From Francisella halioticida (GTDB taxonomy: Bacteria > Pseudomonadota > Gammaproteobacteria > Francisellales > Francisellaceae), in the NCBI RefSeq assembly GCF_002211785.1, contig NZ_CP022132.1, positions 1,302,001 through 1,366,000 of the forward strand: DNA of 64,000 nucleotides, in the 5' to 3' direction. Under the pieces are notes generated by a model. It saw only the letters and a list, made by a program, of their open reading frames with translations, ran no database searches and was not told the origin of the DNA. A program made the position numbers and the translations under genes. Of this stretch, positions 1-9,697 are shown in pieces (position 1 is the first letter of the stretch; every line of letters begins with the position of its first letter).

Positions 1-183
1 GCTTTAGAAGAAAAAGAACATTCAACTAAAAACTTCCTACAATGGTTTGTTGATGAGCAAGTGGAAGAAGAAGCTACTGTTTGTGATATGATTAATAAAA
101 TTAAACTTGTTAAAGATAGCGGCCTATACTTGCTTGATCAAGAAGCTGCTAAAAGAACTTTCAAATCTCCTACAGCTATATAA
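1..183 (+). CDS. Ferritin, C-terminal part (truncated by window edge)
   Basis: The window opens inside a reading frame of 60 codons ending at TAA 181-183. It contains EHSTKNFLQWFVDEQVEEE, which corresponds to the NFLQWYVSEQHEEE stretch of FtnA-type bacterial ferritins, followed by the usual closing helix (GLYLLDQEA). Ferritins oxidise Fe(II) at a ferroxidase centre and store iron as a mineral in a 24-subunit cytoplasmic shell. The Glu-rich stretch contributes to the iron sites. The start lies outside the window. The gene converges on the POT transporter gene, with only 4 bases between the stops. Confidence 0.85.
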   Translation, partial: ALEEKEHSTKNFLQWFVDEQVEEEATVCDMINKIKLVKDSGLYLLDQEAAKRTFKSPTAI

Positions 184-187
184 AAGC

Positions 188-1660
188 TTATACAAAATCT
201 ATATTTCTATTTCTCATAAATTTTACCATTGCAAATGTCATAACACATATAACAAAGCCAATTACTAATATTACAGTTCCCATATCTAGAAAATAATTTT
301 GATATATTGAGGCGCTTGTAAGAACTGATACCCCATCTTTTGGTAAGGCAACAACCTGGTTTACTAAACCTGTTATTGAATTAGATAATGACATTGCGAT
401 ATACCAAGCTCCCATTGCAAATCCCATAGTTTTAGAATCACAATATATTCCAATCATGCTTAAACCAATAGCACTTACAAATAGTTCTGCTATTGAAGAT
501 AAAACAAAAGTAAGTCCTATATAATTACCGTTTATAATACCTGTTGAAGTATTATAAAAAGCATAATATAAAATTAGCATAGAAATAGCTGCTAATAACA
601 CTCCAACAGCAAATTGATATGGTATGTAAAATCTTGGTATGAGTGGATAAATTTTAATTAATGCCATTCCACCAAATATTATTATAATTGGATTTATTAA
701 GTTATAACTTGCTGGTTTTACTGTTAGATCTAAAAGGTTCAAGTCAGAATTATTTTTAGCTAGAAGTATTAATGTTGAACCCATCTGATTATAAACAACA
801 AAAAATACTACGGCAATTACAATTAGAAATAACCCTATAACTTGTTTAATTCTTACTTCTGCTTTTAACCCTGTTACTGTCCTTAATAAAAAAGCCAATA
901 AACAAACAATACTAATAGTAGCTAATATAACATTAGCCTGATTTGGAATTTGATAAAATATAAGTGTCAACACATAGGCAACTACTAAATATGAAATTAC
1001 TATAAGTTTTGATTTATATGGCAGAGGCCTTTTATCAATCTTATTAACAATATTATCATACATCTCAAAACGATAATAAAAATTTAAAGCAGCTATAGTC
1101 TTACCAACAAAAACTATCGCTAAAATTGCTAAAGCCCCATATTTATAGCCTATTAGTATTGGTGAAACTGTAAATGCTATTAAACTTCCCAGATTTATAG
1201 CTATATAAAATGAAGTCATAGCTCCTTTAGCTGCTTTAAAATCTGTACTGTATATTTTAGATACCATACCTGATGATGTTCCTAAAAATAAGGATGTGCT
1301 AGCAGGAATCAGAGCGTAAGAGAAAATAAAAAACTCATTTGTATATTTAACAAAAAAACCACTTAAGAAAATAAGTAAATAGCTAAATGCCATAAGTAAA
1401 CTACCGACAAGTATTGCTCTTCTTAATCCCAAATACTTATCTGCAATATATCCACCTATCATAAGTATAGCATATCCCATAGCCTGACTAACTCCTTGAA
1501 AAGAGTAAGCTTGATGCTCAGAAAAACCTAAACCATAGTTCGCTGTTGATTTAGTCAAATATAATATTAGAATAGATATAAGGCTATAAGTTGCAAACTG
1601 ACCCCAAAATGTAATAGCTGCGATTGTAAAACTTTGTTTAGATTTTAGATCTTTAAACAT
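188..1660 (-). CDS. POT/PTR-family proton-dependent oligopeptide transporter
   Basis: The 490-aa product has about 12-14 hydrophobic segments. It carries the PTR2 family signature FYIAINLGSL (near residue 150) and the loop GGYIADKYLGLRRAI after the second membrane segment, both typical of proton-coupled di/tripeptide symporters of the major facilitator superfamily. It would sit in the inner membrane and import short peptides, which suits an amino-acid-scavenging organism. Length matches the family (about 490-500 aa) and the frame is intact. It is a single gene, divergent from grxB. Substrate specificity cannot be read from sequence. Confidence 0.88.
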   Translation of the reverse strand: MFKDLKSKQSFTIAAITFWGQFATYSLISILILYLTKSTANYGLGFSEHQAYSFQGVSQAMGYAILMIGGYIADKYLGLRRAILVGSLLMAFSYLLIFLSGFFVKYTNEFFIFSYALIPASTSLFLGTSSGMVSKIYSTDFKAAKGAMTSFYIAINLGSLIAFTVSPILIGYKYGALAILAIVFVGKTIAALNFYYRFEMYDNIVNKIDKRPLPYKSKLIVISYLVVAYVLTLIFYQIPNQANVILATISIVCLLAFLLRTVTGLKAEVRIKQVIGLFLIVIAVVFFVVYNQMGSTLILLAKNNSDLNLLDLTVKPASYNLINPIIIIFGGMALIKIYPLIPRFYIPYQFAVGVLLAAISMLILYYAFYNTSTGIINGNYIGLTFVLSSIAELFVSAIGLSMIGIYCDSKTMGFAMGAWYIAMSLSNSITGLVNQVVALPKDGVSVLTSASIYQNYFLDMGTVILVIGFVICVMTFAMVKFMRNRNIDFV

Positions 1661-1755
1661 AGTGTTTCCTAAAGATAATAAATTCTATATTAATATTTTT
1701 TTAGGTAAAAATAAAACACAAATTAACAAAATTTAATTTTTTTAACTTCGTATTG

Positions 1756-1786
1756 TTGTCCTAAACATCTTAATAAATGATATAAT
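1756..1786 (+). promoter_or_regulatory. Candidate sigma70 promoter for grxB
   Basis: A perfect TATAAT -10 hexamer lies at 1781-1786, 35 bases before the grxB start. An imperfect -35 (TTGTCC, 1756-1761) sits 19 bases upstream, slightly longer than ideal. In DNA this AT-rich, TATAAT-like words are common, so support comes mainly from position in the divergent intergenic region. Confidence 0.4.
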
Positions 1787-1820
1787 TACTCCTAGACATA
1801 AAATATACAAATGATTTGTT

Positions 1821-2465
1821 ATGAAAATATATTTGTACCATCATTGTCCTTATTGTATAAAAGTAAGATTAGTAGCAGATTTAAGCAAACTAGACTATGA
1901 AATAATATTTCTAGCAAATGATGATGAAAAATCTCATATAGATAGAATTGGTTCTAAGCAAGTACCATTCTTGGAAAAAGATGATGGAAGCTTTATTAAA
2001 GAAAGTGATGATATTTGTAAATACATAGCTAAATTACAGAATTTTAAAATAACTGCATCAACTATAGATAATATTGTTAAAAAATATGTATCTGATCTAG
2101 CACCTCATTATCGTAGAGTCGTATACCCTCGTATGCCACATCATCCAAAAAATGAATGTGATTTTCCTACTCAAAGCGCTAAAGATTACTTTATAAATAA
2201 GAAATCTCAATATATTGGGAATATGGAATCTCTACTAAGAAATCCTCCCCATGACTCAATTAAAGCTATAAATGGACTATTAGAAAAAATTGACTCTTAT
2301 ATAAAAGTTCCTTTCATTAATGGTGGAAGCTTCTCTTGGGATGACATTAATATTTTTCCAATTTTTTTCATTTTAACAATGTCGAAGGGACTTATTGAAA
2401 TACCCGGTAATATAGCTAATTACATAAAAAATATAGAAAATAAAACAAACATAGAATTATATTAA
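1821..2465 (+). CDS. grxB: Glutaredoxin 2 (GrxB type)
   Basis: The 214-aa product begins with a thioredoxin-fold strand and the active-site motif C9-P-Y-C12, the glutaredoxin signature. It continues with an all-helical GST-like C-terminal domain, which together define glutaredoxin 2 (215 aa in E. coli). It reduces protein disulfides and mixed glutathione disulfides in the cytoplasm using glutathione. A cis-proline segment (KQVPFLEKDDGS) that contacts glutathione is present. It ends 1 base before the RnfB-like gene, so they are probably cotranscribed with nth. Confidence 0.9.
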   Translation: MKIYLYHHCPYCIKVRLVADLSKLDYEIIFLANDDEKSHIDRIGSKQVPFLEKDDGSFIKESDDICKYIAKLQNFKITASTIDNIVKKYVSDLAPHYRRVVYPRMPHHPKNECDFPTQSAKDYFINKKSQYIGNMESLLRNPPHDSIKAINGLLEKIDSYIKVPFINGGSFSWDDINIFPIFFILTMSKGLIEIPGNIANYIKNIENKTNIELY

Positions 2466-2466
2466 T

Positions 2467-3096
2467 ATGATTATATCAGTAAATTCAATTAATAAAGCAT
2501 TGCCACAGACACAATGCCAAAAATGTACTTATGAAGATTGCTATAGTTATGCAAAAGCTATAACTAATGGTGAAAAACATAATAAGTGCATTACAGGTGG
2601 ACAAAAAACTTTAAAAGAACTATCTAAGCTATTAAACAAATCTGAAATATCTCTTGATATTTCATTAGGACAAGAAAAACCACGAGCTGTTGCAAAGATT
2701 GATGAATCAATGTGTATTGGTTGTGAAAAATGCTTACTGGCTTGTCCTGTTGATGCAATTTCTGGAACAAAAAAACTAATGCATACCGTCATTGAACCAG
2801 AATGCACAGGTTGTGAACTATGTATTGAGCCATGCCCTATGGATTGTATTTCATTAGTAAACATTGCAGAAGAGAAGCAGCCAATAAACTTATCCGTTGA
2901 TGAATATGATACTCAAAAAGATTACTATCGTAATCGATATGACTTTCATAAACAACGAATTGAACAATCAAAATCTAAACAGCGAGATATTTATAAAAAT
3001 ATTGCCACAGCTCAAGAAATGGATAAAAAAGCATATATTGCAGCTTCATTAGCTAAATTTAGAAATAAAAAGAAAAAGCCAAGTGTAGATGAATAA
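2467..3096 (+). CDS. RnfB-like iron-sulfur electron-transfer protein without membrane anchor
   Basis: The 209-aa product has an N-terminal Fe-S domain with C17, C20, C25 and C41, as in the 4Fe-4S domain of RnfB. Two ferredoxin-type 4Fe-4S motifs follow: C83/C86/C89/C93 and C113/C116/C119/C123. The C-terminal 70 residues are charged and helical. E. coli RnfB has a hydrophobic N-terminal anchor; here the Cys-rich domain starts almost at once and no membrane segment is visible. The gene overlaps nth by 8 bases, echoing the rnf-nth neighbourhood of E. coli, but no other rnf subunit is present here. It may deliver electrons or clusters to an unknown partner, possibly Nth itself; that is inference. 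Confidence 0.8.
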   Translation: MIISVNSINKALPQTQCQKCTYEDCYSYAKAITNGEKHNKCITGGQKTLKELSKLLNKSEISLDISLGQEKPRAVAKIDESMCIGCEKCLLACPVDAISGTKKLMHTVIEPECTGCELCIEPCPMDCISLVNIAEEKQPINLSVDEYDTQKDYYRNRYDFHKQRIEQSKSKQRDIYKNIATAQEMDKKAYIAASLAKFRNKKKKPSVDE

Positions 3097-3727
3097 GCAA
3101 AAAAGAATCCAAATCTTTGAAACTTGGAAGCAAAATGATCCAAACCCAACTACAGAGCTTGAATATACTAGTAATTTTGAACTTTTAATAGCAGTAATTT
3201 TATCTGCACAAGCTACAGATGTTAGTGTTAATAAAGCAACAGAAATTTTATATAAAATCGCTAATACTCCCGAGAAAATATATTCTCTAGGTGAGCAAAA
3301 ACTAGCTAAATATATAAAATCTATCGGACTTTATAAAACTAAAGCTAAAAATGTTATAGCGACATGTAAAGATCTTATCGAAAAGTTTGATAGTCAAGTT
3401 CCTCATGATTTTGACGATTTAATCTCTTTGGCAGGTGTTGGTAGAAAAACAGCAAATGTAGTATTAAATACTGCCTTTGGTAGACCTACTATGGCTGTTG
3501 ACACTCATATTTTTAGATTAGCAAATCGTATTCCTCTTGCAAAAGGTAAAAATGTTAATGAAGTTGAAAAAAGGCTTCTTCGAGTAATACCTAAAGAATA
3601 TCTTCAAGATGCCCATCACTGGATAATATTACATGGTAGATATATATGTACAGCTCAAAGACCAAAATGTAGAAACTGCATTATATATAAATATTGTGAG
3701 TTTAAAGATAAGGAAAAATACTTATGA
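3089..3727 (+). CDS. nth: Endonuclease III (DNA glycosylase/AP lyase)
   Basis: The 212-aa product matches E. coli Nth almost residue for residue in layout. The helix-hairpin-helix is followed by the catalytic lysine K120 (LAGVGRKTA) and catalytic aspartate D138 (AVDTH). The C-terminal 4Fe-4S cluster ligands are C187, C194, C197 and C203. It removes oxidised pyrimidines and nicks the abasic site in base excision repair. It overlaps the RnfB-like gene upstream by 8 bases and the DUF1841 gene downstream by 4 bases (ATGA), indicating translational coupling. Confidence 0.97.
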   Translation: MNKQKRIQIFETWKQNDPNPTTELEYTSNFELLIAVILSAQATDVSVNKATEILYKIANTPEKIYSLGEQKLAKYIKSIGLYKTKAKNVIATCKDLIEKFDSQVPHDFDDLISLAGVGRKTANVVLNTAFGRPTMAVDTHIFRLANRIPLAKGKNVNEVEKRLLRVIPKEYLQDAHHWIILHGRYICTAQRPKCRNCIIYKYCEFKDKEKYL

Positions 3728-4155
3728 TTTTTTCTCAAGATAGACTTCAACTACGTAAACTTTTTATTGACAGCTGGGGTAAGTTTCAAAGTAAACAACC
3801 TCTAACAGCAATCGAAGAACAAATAGCTAGAATAATAGAACTTCATCCTGAGTATCACAAAGAGATTAGTCTTAATAATATTGATAAAGACTATTCCCCA
3901 GAAATAGGACAGATTAACCCTTTCTTACATATAAGTCTGCATTTAGCTATTATAGAGCAAATTCAAACTAACTGCCCATCAGGTATAAACGAAACTTATC
4001 AAAAACTAATTAACAAATATAATAACAATGAGCATAAAGTCCATCATCTTATGATAGACTATTTAGCTGAAGAGATGTGGAAATCTCAAAAATACAATAC
4101 TATCCCTAATGAAAGTGAATACCTGATAAAACTACAAAAGTTACTACTTAAATAA
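3724..4155 (+). CDS. DUF1841 family protein
   Basis: The 143-aa soluble protein resembles the DUF1841 family. It has an N-terminal FSQDRLQLRKLFIDSW segment, the central NPFLHISLHLAI motif and a C-terminal HKVHHLMIDYLAEEMW helix rich in His and acidic residues. No function is established for this family that I can cite. The start ATG overlaps the nth stop by 4 bases, and the next gene starts 1 base after its stop, so it belongs to the grxB-rnfB-nth transcription unit. Confidence 0.75.
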   Translation: MIFSQDRLQLRKLFIDSWGKFQSKQPLTAIEEQIARIIELHPEYHKEISLNNIDKDYSPEIGQINPFLHISLHLAIIEQIQTNCPSGINETYQKLINKYNNNEHKVHHLMIDYLAEEMWKSQKYNTIPNESEYLIKLQKLLLK

Positions 4156-4156
4156 T

Positions 4157-5425
4157 ATGAAAAAAAACATAAACATTTCAAAAGTAAATATTCATTTTAA
4201 ACAACCTGGAGGTTTACATATTATAGCCTTTATGGTTTTTTGTTTATGTTTAGCTATAGCACCTTCGATAACAATTCTAAGTCAGTATGGTAAAATTGAT
4301 TTCTTTTATAATCGTAATGATCACCTTTTTGTAATATTTTTTGCTGGAATTTTTGGCTGCATTAGTAATTACTTTTTTGGCTCAACTAAATCAATAGTTC
4401 ATGGCTTACAATTCATAATAATTGCCACTGCATTATCTTTTGTTCATAATATGATTCTTTTTAGTTCTACTGCCCTATGGATTGGAATTGCTACAGTTCT
4501 AGTAAATTTAATCTTTAACCTCAGCTCTTTTTATCTAAAAACTGATCTACGTCGCTTATATGGTTTTATTGGAATATACTCAAGTGCGCTGTTAGGTATT
4601 GCTACAGGTACTGCAATATACTTTATCATCCTTAAAAACCTTTTCTATTTCAAAATATTTTACCTAGCTATAGCTATATTTTTATTAGTGTTTTTTTTAA
4701 AAAATAGTTATAGATTAAATACATCTCTGACAAACCAAACTGAAAGAGTTAGTATCAGTTTTTATGGTGTTCTTACAATATTTTTCATATTTTCACTTAT
4801 ACTTTTTTACCTGTTCCTAAATCTCAAGATCTTTAGTGGCTTTAACCTAATTATACTACCATTATCACTAATCTATTTGCATGTTTTGACAATTTCAAAT
4901 AACAAAGAAAATGGAGTTCGGCTTCTTAAATATATATATTTTAGCTTAGCCCTTATAATTGTAAATAAAGTGATTTATCTTAATTTTCTAAAATATGAAA
5001 ATTTGATAAATTCAATAAATCCCGCATATCTAAACTCTGCAATAAGCACTTGTCTATTTTTAATTGCAGAGTATCTTATGTGTCTACTGATCTATGCTGG
5101 CTGGAGATTTAATCTTATAACATTAAAAATAGAATCCATTATCAATACTCGTTTGATTAAGACCATGCTATATATAGAAATTATTAGAGTATTTATGATT
5201 TTTATTGGTATTTTTGCCGGTGATCGATTAATTAGCAACCTAATGCTTGTATTTGCAACACTATTGGCTTTAGTTTTAAATGTCTTAATAGTTCCTATTT
5301 ATTTTTCTCTTGGAAAAATATTAGCTGGTGGTAAAAATGAAGTTATTACAACAACACTTCTTTACTTAATATTCTCATCATTAATATTTGTATCATTTCT
5401 ATACGACATTTATATTAGTATTTAA
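4157..5425 (+). CDS. Unidentified polytopic inner-membrane protein
   Basis: I do not recognise this 422-aa protein. It has about 11-12 hydrophobic segments spread over its whole length, a 20-residue polar N-terminus, and short loops with few charged residues. The overall size and topology recall NnrS-like or other polytopic proteins, but I see no diagnostic motif. It starts 1 base after the DUF1841 stop, so it is the last gene of the grxB-nth unit. AT-rich, Phe/Leu/Ile-rich codon use is normal for a membrane protein in this genome. The frame is intact. Confidence 0.6.
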   Translation: MKKNINISKVNIHFKQPGGLHIIAFMVFCLCLAIAPSITILSQYGKIDFFYNRNDHLFVIFFAGIFGCISNYFFGSTKSIVHGLQFIIIATALSFVHNMILFSSTALWIGIATVLVNLIFNLSSFYLKTDLRRLYGFIGIYSSALLGIATGTAIYFIILKNLFYFKIFYLAIAIFLLVFFLKNSYRLNTSLTNQTERVSISFYGVLTIFFIFSLILFYLFLNLKIFSGFNLIILPLSLIYLHVLTISNNKENGVRLLKYIYFSLALIIVNKVIYLNFLKYENLINSINPAYLNSAISTCLFLIAEYLMCLLIYAGWRFNLITLKIESIINTRLIKTMLYIEIIRVFMIFIGIFAGDRLISNLMLVFATLLALVLNVLIVPIYFSLGKILAGGKNEVITTTLLYLIFSSLIFVSFLYDIYISI

Positions 5426-5482
5426 AAACAATTACTTGAAAAATTATTATTACTCTCCATATTTAAGATTATAGATTTATGA

Positions 5483-5488
5483 TATAAT
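5483..5488 (+). promoter_or_regulatory. Candidate -10 element for the BI-1 gene
   Basis: A perfect TATAAT occurs 59 bases upstream of the chosen BI-1 start. No convincing -35 hexamer is present at the right distance. Support is position in a short intergenic region plus exact consensus. Confidence 0.3.
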
Positions 5489-5546
5489 TCATGTTTGGTT
5501 AGATTTTATTTATACTGTGATAAGAGACAAGTTAAAAGGAGAAAAA

Positions 5547-6233
5547 ATGAATAACTTCGAAAATAATACTCGTGTAATAGACTCACTATCGCAAGAGTCT
5601 GCTCTAAGAGCCAACAAAGTTCTTAGAAATACGTATTTGCTACTATCAATGACCTTATTGTTTAGTGCCTTTACGGCTTTTGTTGCTATGCATACAGGTG
5701 CTGCAATGATGAACCCTATTTTAATGTTAGTAGTCTATATTGGTCTATTATTTGGCATTAATGCAACGAAAAACTCACCTTGGGGTATCGTTTTAACTTT
5801 TGCATTAACAGGACTACTAGGATATTCACTAGGTCCAATACTAAACTTATACATCCAACAGTTCAAAAATGGTGCTGAGTTAATAATGATGGCGTTTGGC
5901 ACTACTGGACTTATATTCTTAGGTTTATCAGCTATCTCTATGAGTCCAGCTAGAAACTTTAACAGGGTTGGTTCATTCTGTGCAATAGGAGCTATTGTTG
6001 CTATTGTTGCTTTGGTTTTAAATATTTTCTTACAAATACCTGCTTTAGGATTTGTAATATCATTAGTATTTGCTTTTATCTCCGGTGGATTTATCTTATG
6101 GCAAACAAATGCTATTGTTAGAGGTGAAGAAACTAACTATATCCTAGCTACTGTAAACCTTTATGTTTCATTATTTAATATCTTTATAACTCTATTACAA
6201 ATCTTTGGTGCAGTTGCTGGTGATAGGGACTAA
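5547..6233 (+). CDS. Bax inhibitor-1 / YccA-family membrane protein
   Basis: The product is 228 aa from ATG 5547. I chose this start because AAGGAG (5536-5541) lies 5 bases before it; an in-frame ATA at 5517 has no such site. Seven hydrophobic segments follow a short polar N-terminus, and the family features GINATKNSPWGIVLTFALTG and a C-terminal NLYVSLFNIFITLLQIFG segment are visible. Bacterial BI-1 homologues (YccA, YbhL) are inner-membrane proteins; YccA modulates the FtsH protease. That link is known of the family and is notable because hflK/hflC lie in this window. Confidence 0.85.
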   Translation: MNNFENNTRVIDSLSQESALRANKVLRNTYLLLSMTLLFSAFTAFVAMHTGAAMMNPILMLVVYIGLLFGINATKNSPWGIVLTFALTGLLGYSLGPILNLYIQQFKNGAELIMMAFGTTGLIFLGLSAISMSPARNFNRVGSFCAIGAIVAIVALVLNIFLQIPALGFVISLVFAFISGGFILWQTNAIVRGEETNYILATVNLYVSLFNIFITLLQIFGAVAGDRD

Positions 6234-6277
6234 TTTATATTATCATTTATCTTATATTTTTTTTAATCTAATCTCTA

Positions 6278-9200
6278 ATGTTCAATAATCAGATATCTGC
6301 AAAAGATAGTATCGTATCTAATGCTTATGGATCATCTTTTAGTATTTTATTTAATGAATATCTAAAACAAAATAATGAATTTAACCTAATAATTGCTGAA
6401 GATTCTCAACAAGCACATAAGATATATGACGAGTTAAAATATCTAAATAAAAATTCAAAAATAGAAGTTTTATATTTTCCTAATCTAGAAATACTCCCAT
6501 ATGATAGATTCTCAGCAGCTATGGACATTATATCTAGACGCCAAGAAATCTTACATAAACTTACACAAAATCCTAAAAATACTATTGTTATCACCAGTAT
6601 TTCAAATACTCTACGAAAGCTAGCTCCAGCCAAATTTATAAAAGAGCATAGTCTTATACTTAAAACTGGCCAGGTTTTAGATATCACTAGGCAAAAAATG
6701 CTTCTAACCGAAGCGGGATATACCCTAGTAAACAACGTATTTGAAAAAAGTGAATTTAGTATTCGTGGTAGTATTATTGATATATTTCCAGTTGGTTCAA
6801 AGATAGCTTATCGAATAGATTTATTTGATGATGAGATTGATACTATCAAAGAGCTTGATACAGAAACTCAGCGCTCTGGTAAAGAGATAAAATCAATCAA
6901 CATTATGCCATCGCATGAATTAATATATGATAATCAAAATACTAACTTAGCTTTAGAAAAACTTGAATCATTTTGTGGTAAGAGTGCTATTAACTCAACT
7001 ATTGCAACATACATAGAGAATAGAGAATACTTTAGTGGTATAGAATTTTATCTGCCGCTATTTTATATCGAACTTACAAGTATTTTTGATTATCTGCCAA
7101 AATCTGCAAATATTCACTTAATCCATAATATTAGTAACTCTATTGAAGCTTTTACTGAAGAAGTTAGATTTAGATACGATGAGCTTAAGCACGATATTGA
7201 TAGACCAATACTGCACTATCAAGAACTTTTTTTCTCACAGAAAGAAATTAAAAATATTTATGAAAAATACCAACATATAAAATGGTTTCAGCAAACAAAA
7301 TCTAAATCAAAAACTTTAAAAGTAAACCATCTAGATAAGGTATCTGCAAACTATAAGCTTGCTAACCCATTTAGAGATTTGCAGCAATTCATAAATAGAT
7401 CTAAGTTTGAAAAAATAGTTTTTTCTACTGATTCAAATGGCCGTGCTGAAGTCCTTTTAGAACATTTAAATAAATTGCACTTAAATATAAAAATTGCCAA
7501 AAGTTTTGATGATGCTCTTAAACTTGATAATAAATTTTGCTTAATAGTTTCACCTTTTCAAGAAGGTGTAATTATAGGTAATACAATCGCTTTGATTACA
7601 GAAGCAGATTTATTTCCAGAGCATATTCAAAATACTGTGAAAATCTCTGAACACGATCATCACCCTACTGTTGATCTAAAGGATCTAACAGATTTAAAAC
7701 CTGGTATGCATGTTGTACATATTGATCATGGTATAGGTAGATATGAAGGTTTGGAGAATATTGAATTAAATAGAAAAAAAGATGAGTTTATCCTACTTTT
7801 GTATGCAAATGATGCCAAAATTTATGTGCCAATAACATCACTAAATTTGATCTCAATCTATAACTCCTCTCTTACTGAAAAAATAGCTTTAAATAAGCTA
7901 GGTTCAGATAAATGGAGAAAACAAAAAGAAAAAACTATCAAAAAAATTATTGATGTTGCAGCAAACCTTTTAGAAATATATGCTAAAAGAGAGATCCGCC
8001 AAGGCTTTAGCAACTCTCTAGATGAAGAAGACTATCTAAGATTTTGTGCTGACTTTCCTTACGAAGAAACTCCTGATCAACTCCTAGCAATCAATGATGT
8101 TTTTAAAGATATGATTTCAGCTAAACCTATGGATAGATTAATTTGTGGCGATGTCGGATTTGGTAAAACTGAAATTGCTATGCGAGCAGCATATCTAGCA
8201 ACACAAAACCAAAAACAAGTTGTAATACTGGTACCTACGACTATCTTAGCGCAACAGCATTACAATAGCTTCAAAGATAGATTTGCCAATATAGCTGTGA
8301 ATATAGAAGTTATAACTCGCTCAAAAACACCCAAAGCTCAAGAACAACTTTTTAATAACCTTAAAAAAGGTAATGTTGATATAATTATTGGTACACATAA
8401 ACTAATATCATCAAAAATAGATTTTAAAAACTTAGGTTTACTGATTATAGATGAAGAGCATCGCTTTGGTGTTGCACAAAAGGAAAAACTAAAGTCACTA
8501 AAAGCTGAAATAGATATTTTAACAATGTCTGCTACACCAATACCTCGTAGTTTGAGTATGACATTTTCTGCTTTGAGAGATTTATCAATTATAGCCTCTC
8601 CTCCTGCTAAACGTTTATCAGTTAAAACTTTTGTCAAAGAATATGATAATAATATTATTCGTGAAGCTGTAAGTCGTGAAACTATTCGTGGTGGACAAAT
8701 ATTCTATCTATATAATAAAGTTGAAACCATACAAAAGAAAAAAGAAATTCTTCAAGAATTATTTCCTCGTCTAAGAATAGCTATAGCACATGGCCAAATG
8801 AGTGAAAGAGAAATTCAAAAAATAATGTTTAATTTTAAGCATAATAAATATCATATTTTACTTTGTACAACAATTATTGAGACAGGTATTGATATTCCTA
8901 ATGCAAATACTTTAATTATAGAAAATGCAAATAATTTAGGTCTAGCACAACTTCATCAACTCAGAGGTAGGGTTGGCAGAGCTCACCATCAAGCTTATGC
9001 TTATATGCTTATTCCTAATGAAGCTAGTATAACTAGAGATGCGGTTAAGAGATTAGAAGCTATCGGTAGAACAGAATCTCTAGGTGGTGGATTTACACTA
9101 GCTAACCATGATTTAGAAATTCGTGGTGCTGGTGAGATTTTAGGTAAAGAACAAAGTGGTAATATTAATGGTATTGGTCTAAATCTTTACATGGATCTCT

Positions 9201-9697
9201 TAGATAAAACTATTGCTAATTTAAAAGCTGGCAAAAAACTCAATATTGAAGAAGTAATTAATTCAACAGTTTGTGAAGTTGAGCTTAATATTCCTATACT
9301 AATTCCTGATTATTATATCTATGATGTAAACTCTCGATTAAATATTTATAAACGTATTTCAAAAGCTGATCATAAAGATCTTATAAATATCAAAATCGAG
9401 CTTATAGATCGTTTTGGTAGGCTACCTGTAGAGGTTATATATCTTCTAAAAGTTGCACATATGAAAATCGATGCAATCTCACTAGGAATCAGTCAAATTA
9501 AAATGTTTTCTACTTCAGGAAAGATTAGCTTCTCTGATACGACAAAATTTGAACCTCAAAAAATAATAAAACTAATACAATCCCAACCTGCCGACTTTAG
9601 ACTTACAAAAGAGCAAGATTTATTAATTACTAAAATTACTAAAACTGCTGAGCAAAGAATTGAGTTTATTGAAAGTTTTTTGAAGAAGGTAAGCTAG
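6278..9697 (+). CDS. mfd: Transcription-repair coupling factor Mfd
   Basis: The 1139-aa protein is close to E. coli Mfd (1148 aa). It has an N-terminal UvrB-like module with the damage-recognition region. A CarD-like RNA-polymerase-interaction domain comes next (GMHVVHIDHGIGRYEGL, near residue 480). The superfamily 2 translocase follows, with Walker A GDVGFGKTE near residue 624, DEEHRFGV, SATPIPRSL and the helicase motif LRGRVGR. The TRCF C-terminal domain closes the protein. Mfd removes stalled RNA polymerase from lesions and recruits UvrA. The gene is intact and stands alone, 44 bases after the BI-1 gene. Sequence after its stop is decayed. Confidence 0.97.
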   Translation: MFNNQISAKDSIVSNAYGSSFSILFNEYLKQNNEFNLIIAEDSQQAHKIYDELKYLNKNSKIEVLYFPNLEILPYDRFSAAMDIISRRQEILHKLTQNPKNTIVITSISNTLRKLAPAKFIKEHSLILKTGQVLDITRQKMLLTEAGYTLVNNVFEKSEFSIRGSIIDIFPVGSKIAYRIDLFDDEIDTIKELDTETQRSGKEIKSINIMPSHELIYDNQNTNLALEKLESFCGKSAINSTIATYIENREYFSGIEFYLPLFYIELTSIFDYLPKSANIHLIHNISNSIEAFTEEVRFRYDELKHDIDRPILHYQELFFSQKEIKNIYEKYQHIKWFQQTKSKSKTLKVNHLDKVSANYKLANPFRDLQQFINRSKFEKIVFSTDSNGRAEVLLEHLNKLHLNIKIAKSFDDALKLDNKFCLIVSPFQEGVIIGNTIALITEADLFPEHIQNTVKISEHDHHPTVDLKDLTDLKPGMHVVHIDHGIGRYEGLENIELNRKKDEFILLLYANDAKIYVPITSLNLISIYNSSLTEKIALNKLGSDKWRKQKEKTIKKIIDVAANLLEIYAKREIRQGFSNSLDEEDYLRFCADFPYEETPDQLLAINDVFKDMISAKPMDRLICGDVGFGKTEIAMRAAYLATQNQKQVVILVPTTILAQQHYNSFKDRFANIAVNIEVITRSKTPKAQEQLFNNLKKGNVDIIIGTHKLISSKIDFKNLGLLIIDEEHRFGVAQKEKLKSLKAEIDILTMSATPIPRSLSMTFSALRDLSIIASPPAKRLSVKTFVKEYDNNIIREAVSRETIRGGQIFYLYNKVETIQKKKEILQELFPRLRIAIAHGQMSEREIQKIMFNFKHNKYHILLCTTIIETGIDIPNANTLIIENANNLGLAQLHQLRGRVGRAHHQAYAYMLIPNEASITRDAVKRLEAIGRTESLGGGFTLANHDLEIRGAGEILGKEQSGNINGIGLNLYMDLLDKTIANLKAGKKLNIEEVINSTVCEVELNIPILIPDYYIYDVNSRLNIYKRISKADHKDLINIKIELIDRFGRLPVEVIYLLKVAHMKIDAISLGISQIKMFSTSGKISFSDTTKFEPQKIIKLIQSQPADFRLTKEQDLLITKITKTAEQRIEFIESFLKKVS

